From Roseivirga echinicomitans (GTDB lineage: Bacteria > Bacteroidota > Bacteroidia > Cytophagales > Cyclobacteriaceae), in the NCBI RefSeq assembly GCF_001592935.1, contig NZ_LRDB01000004.1, positions 62,001-126,000 of the forward strand: 64,000 nt of DNA, written 5' to 3'. Shown here piece by piece: positions 63,237 through 64,000 of this stretch. The notes beneath the pieces were generated by a model that worked only from the letters and a program-made list of their open reading frames with translations, ran no database searches and was not told the origin of the DNA. Every line of letters starts with the position of its first letter. Position 1 is the stretch's first letter. The position numbers were made by a program, and so were the translations under genes.

Positions 63237-64000
63237 ATGGATGCTGTGAAAAGTTTATATGAGCAAGTTTTTTCTGTCGATGAAAACTCATTTGAAGCAT
63301 TGGCCTTGGATATTTTCAGGGCTCAGCACGAAATGAATTCTATTTATCGGGATTTTGTGAATCACTTGGGCGTATCTCCTGAGTTGGTCACTAAGCTTGA
63401 GCAAGTCCCTTTTCTCCCCATTGAGTTTTTCAAAACGCATACGATTAAATCAGGCGATTGGCAATCTGATGTTTGCTATGAAAGTAGTGGGACTACGGGC
63501 CAAATCACCAGTAAACATTGGGTGGCCGATGAAGAATTTTATTTGAAAATAGCTGAACAGATTTTCGCTAAAACCTATGGTGACGTAAAGAATTATACGG
63601 TTTTGGCCTTGCTTCCTTCTTATTTAGAAAGGAGTAATTCTAGCCTTGTAGCGATGGCCAACAGGTTTATTCAAATTTCAAAAGACCCATCTTCTGGCTT
63701 CTTCCTTAATAATTCACAAGAACTTTATGACACACTTCTAAAATGTAAAGCCGAAGGTAGAAAGACGATTTTGTTGGGTGTCACTTTCGGCTTGCTTGAT
63801 TTCGTTGAGCAGTTTCAAATGGATTTCCCTGAACTGATAGTGATGGAAACAGGTGGAATGAAGGGCAGGAGGGAAGAGCTGGTTAGAGACGAGGTGCATG
63901 AATTTTTGAAAGCAGGGTTTGGCGTGGAGAATATCCATTCAGAATATGGAATGACTGAGTTGCTATCGCAAGGCTATTCACAAGGAAAAGGGATTTTTCG
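63237..64000 (+). CDS. LuxE-like acyl-protein synthetase/acyl transferase (3' end beyond window)
   Basis: The start is ATG 63237 (MDAVKSLYEQVFSVDENSFE) and the frame stays open to the edge, giving 254 residues. LPIEFFKTHTIKSGDWQ and the adenylate-forming motif ESSGTTGQ (S83-Q89), followed by TILLGVTFGLLDFVEQ and EYGMTELLSQGYS, fit the acyl-protein synthetase (LuxE) family, which activates fatty acids as acyl-AMP. In Bacteroidota these genes often sit in lipid or surface-polysaccharide clusters; here the context beyond 64000 is not visible. Confidence 0.88.
   Translation, partial: MDAVKSLYEQVFSVDENSFEALALDIFRAQHEMNSIYRDFVNHLGVSPELVTKLEQVPFLPIEFFKTHTIKSGDWQSDVCYESSGTTGQITSKHWVADEEFYLKIAEQIFAKTYGDVKNYTVLALLPSYLERSNSSLVAMANRFIQISKDPSSGFFLNNSQELYDTLLKCKAEGRKTILLGVTFGLLDFVEQFQMDFPELIVMETGGMKGRREELVRDEVHEFLKAGFGVENIHSEYGMTELLSQGYSQGKGIF

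Noticed and set aside
1-64000. tRNA, rRNA, insertion sequences or phage attachment sites
   Set aside because: I saw no convincing cloverleaf, rRNA segment, transposase or integrase on either strand; a covariance-model scan would settle the tRNA question.

Overview
The window looks like a chromosomal segment of a Bacteroidota bacterium, most likely a free-living Cytophagales (Roseivirga/Fulvivirga/Reichenbachiella-like); the lineage is inferred. The support is: TAnnTTTG -7 promoter boxes, weak Shine-Dalgarno sequences, many Sec/lipobox envelope proteins, typical Bacteroidota families (MacB-like permease, VPS10/BNR protein, M14 peptidase, TSP3-OmpA protein, DUF983, TruC) and palindromic GCCCC-N-GGGGC intergenic repeats. 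No rRNA, tRNA, insertion sequence or CRISPR array was recognised.

Layout. 0-10.5 kb: envelope genes (partial lipoprotein, VPS10/BNR protein, ABC-type permease, FKBP-TPR protein, HEAT-repeat protein) separated by long repeat-filled spacers, including a 204-bp tandem repeat. 10.5-17.7 kb: DUF456 protein, a CheY-like regulator, a 1288-residue multi-PAS kinase and a secreted M14 carboxypeptidase. 17.8-35.8 kb: an almost unbroken minus-strand block that combines a signalling relay with a surface-assembly locus. 36-42.6 kb: VOC protein, P-type ATPase, N-acyl-D-amino-acid deacylase-like lipoprotein, serine hydrolase. 42.7-51.1 kb: TolC/MFP/RND efflux operon with a PII-like protein, DUF2892 protein, Crp/Fnr regulator, two rhodaneses and Dps. 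51.2-54.5 kb: ExbD-like protein and an arsenic operon. 54.8-64 kb: short-chain-type reductase, B12-binding radical SAM protein with a decayed partial copy nearby, DUF2306, TruC, DUF983, AraC regulator, a lipoprotein and the start of a LuxE-like gene.

The most interesting part is 17.8-35.2 kb. One long minus-strand cluster encodes an OmpA/TSP3 protein, a CheY-like regulator, an H-NOX haem sensor, a PAS kinase, a FIST sensor protein, a second kinase, an HPt protein and a LytTR response regulator, several of them overlapping. Next to it lie two tandem-duplicated 212-residue secreted proteins, a PAS kinase/regulator pair, and an operon with an Ig-fold chaperone-like protein, a 927-residue outer-membrane usher-like protein, two more secreted subunit-like proteins and a small RNA-polymerase-alpha-CTD-like protein. 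Five promoters in this block share one architecture: a -7 box, then exactly 28 positions to a proximal half-site, then 21 bp to a distal half-site of consensus GTGTCGGT (plus-strand reading). The 21-bp direct-repeat geometry fits LytTR binding. I infer that the LytTR protein at the end of the relay switches on the relay itself, the subunits and the assembly machinery, giving a NO/small-molecule-responsive surface-appendage system that I do not recognise as described.

A second regulon is visible in the efflux region: the tolC operon and the rhodanese operon both carry TGTAACAA-type operators placed 20 positions before a TAnnTTTG box, consistent with activation by the Crp/Fnr protein encoded between them.
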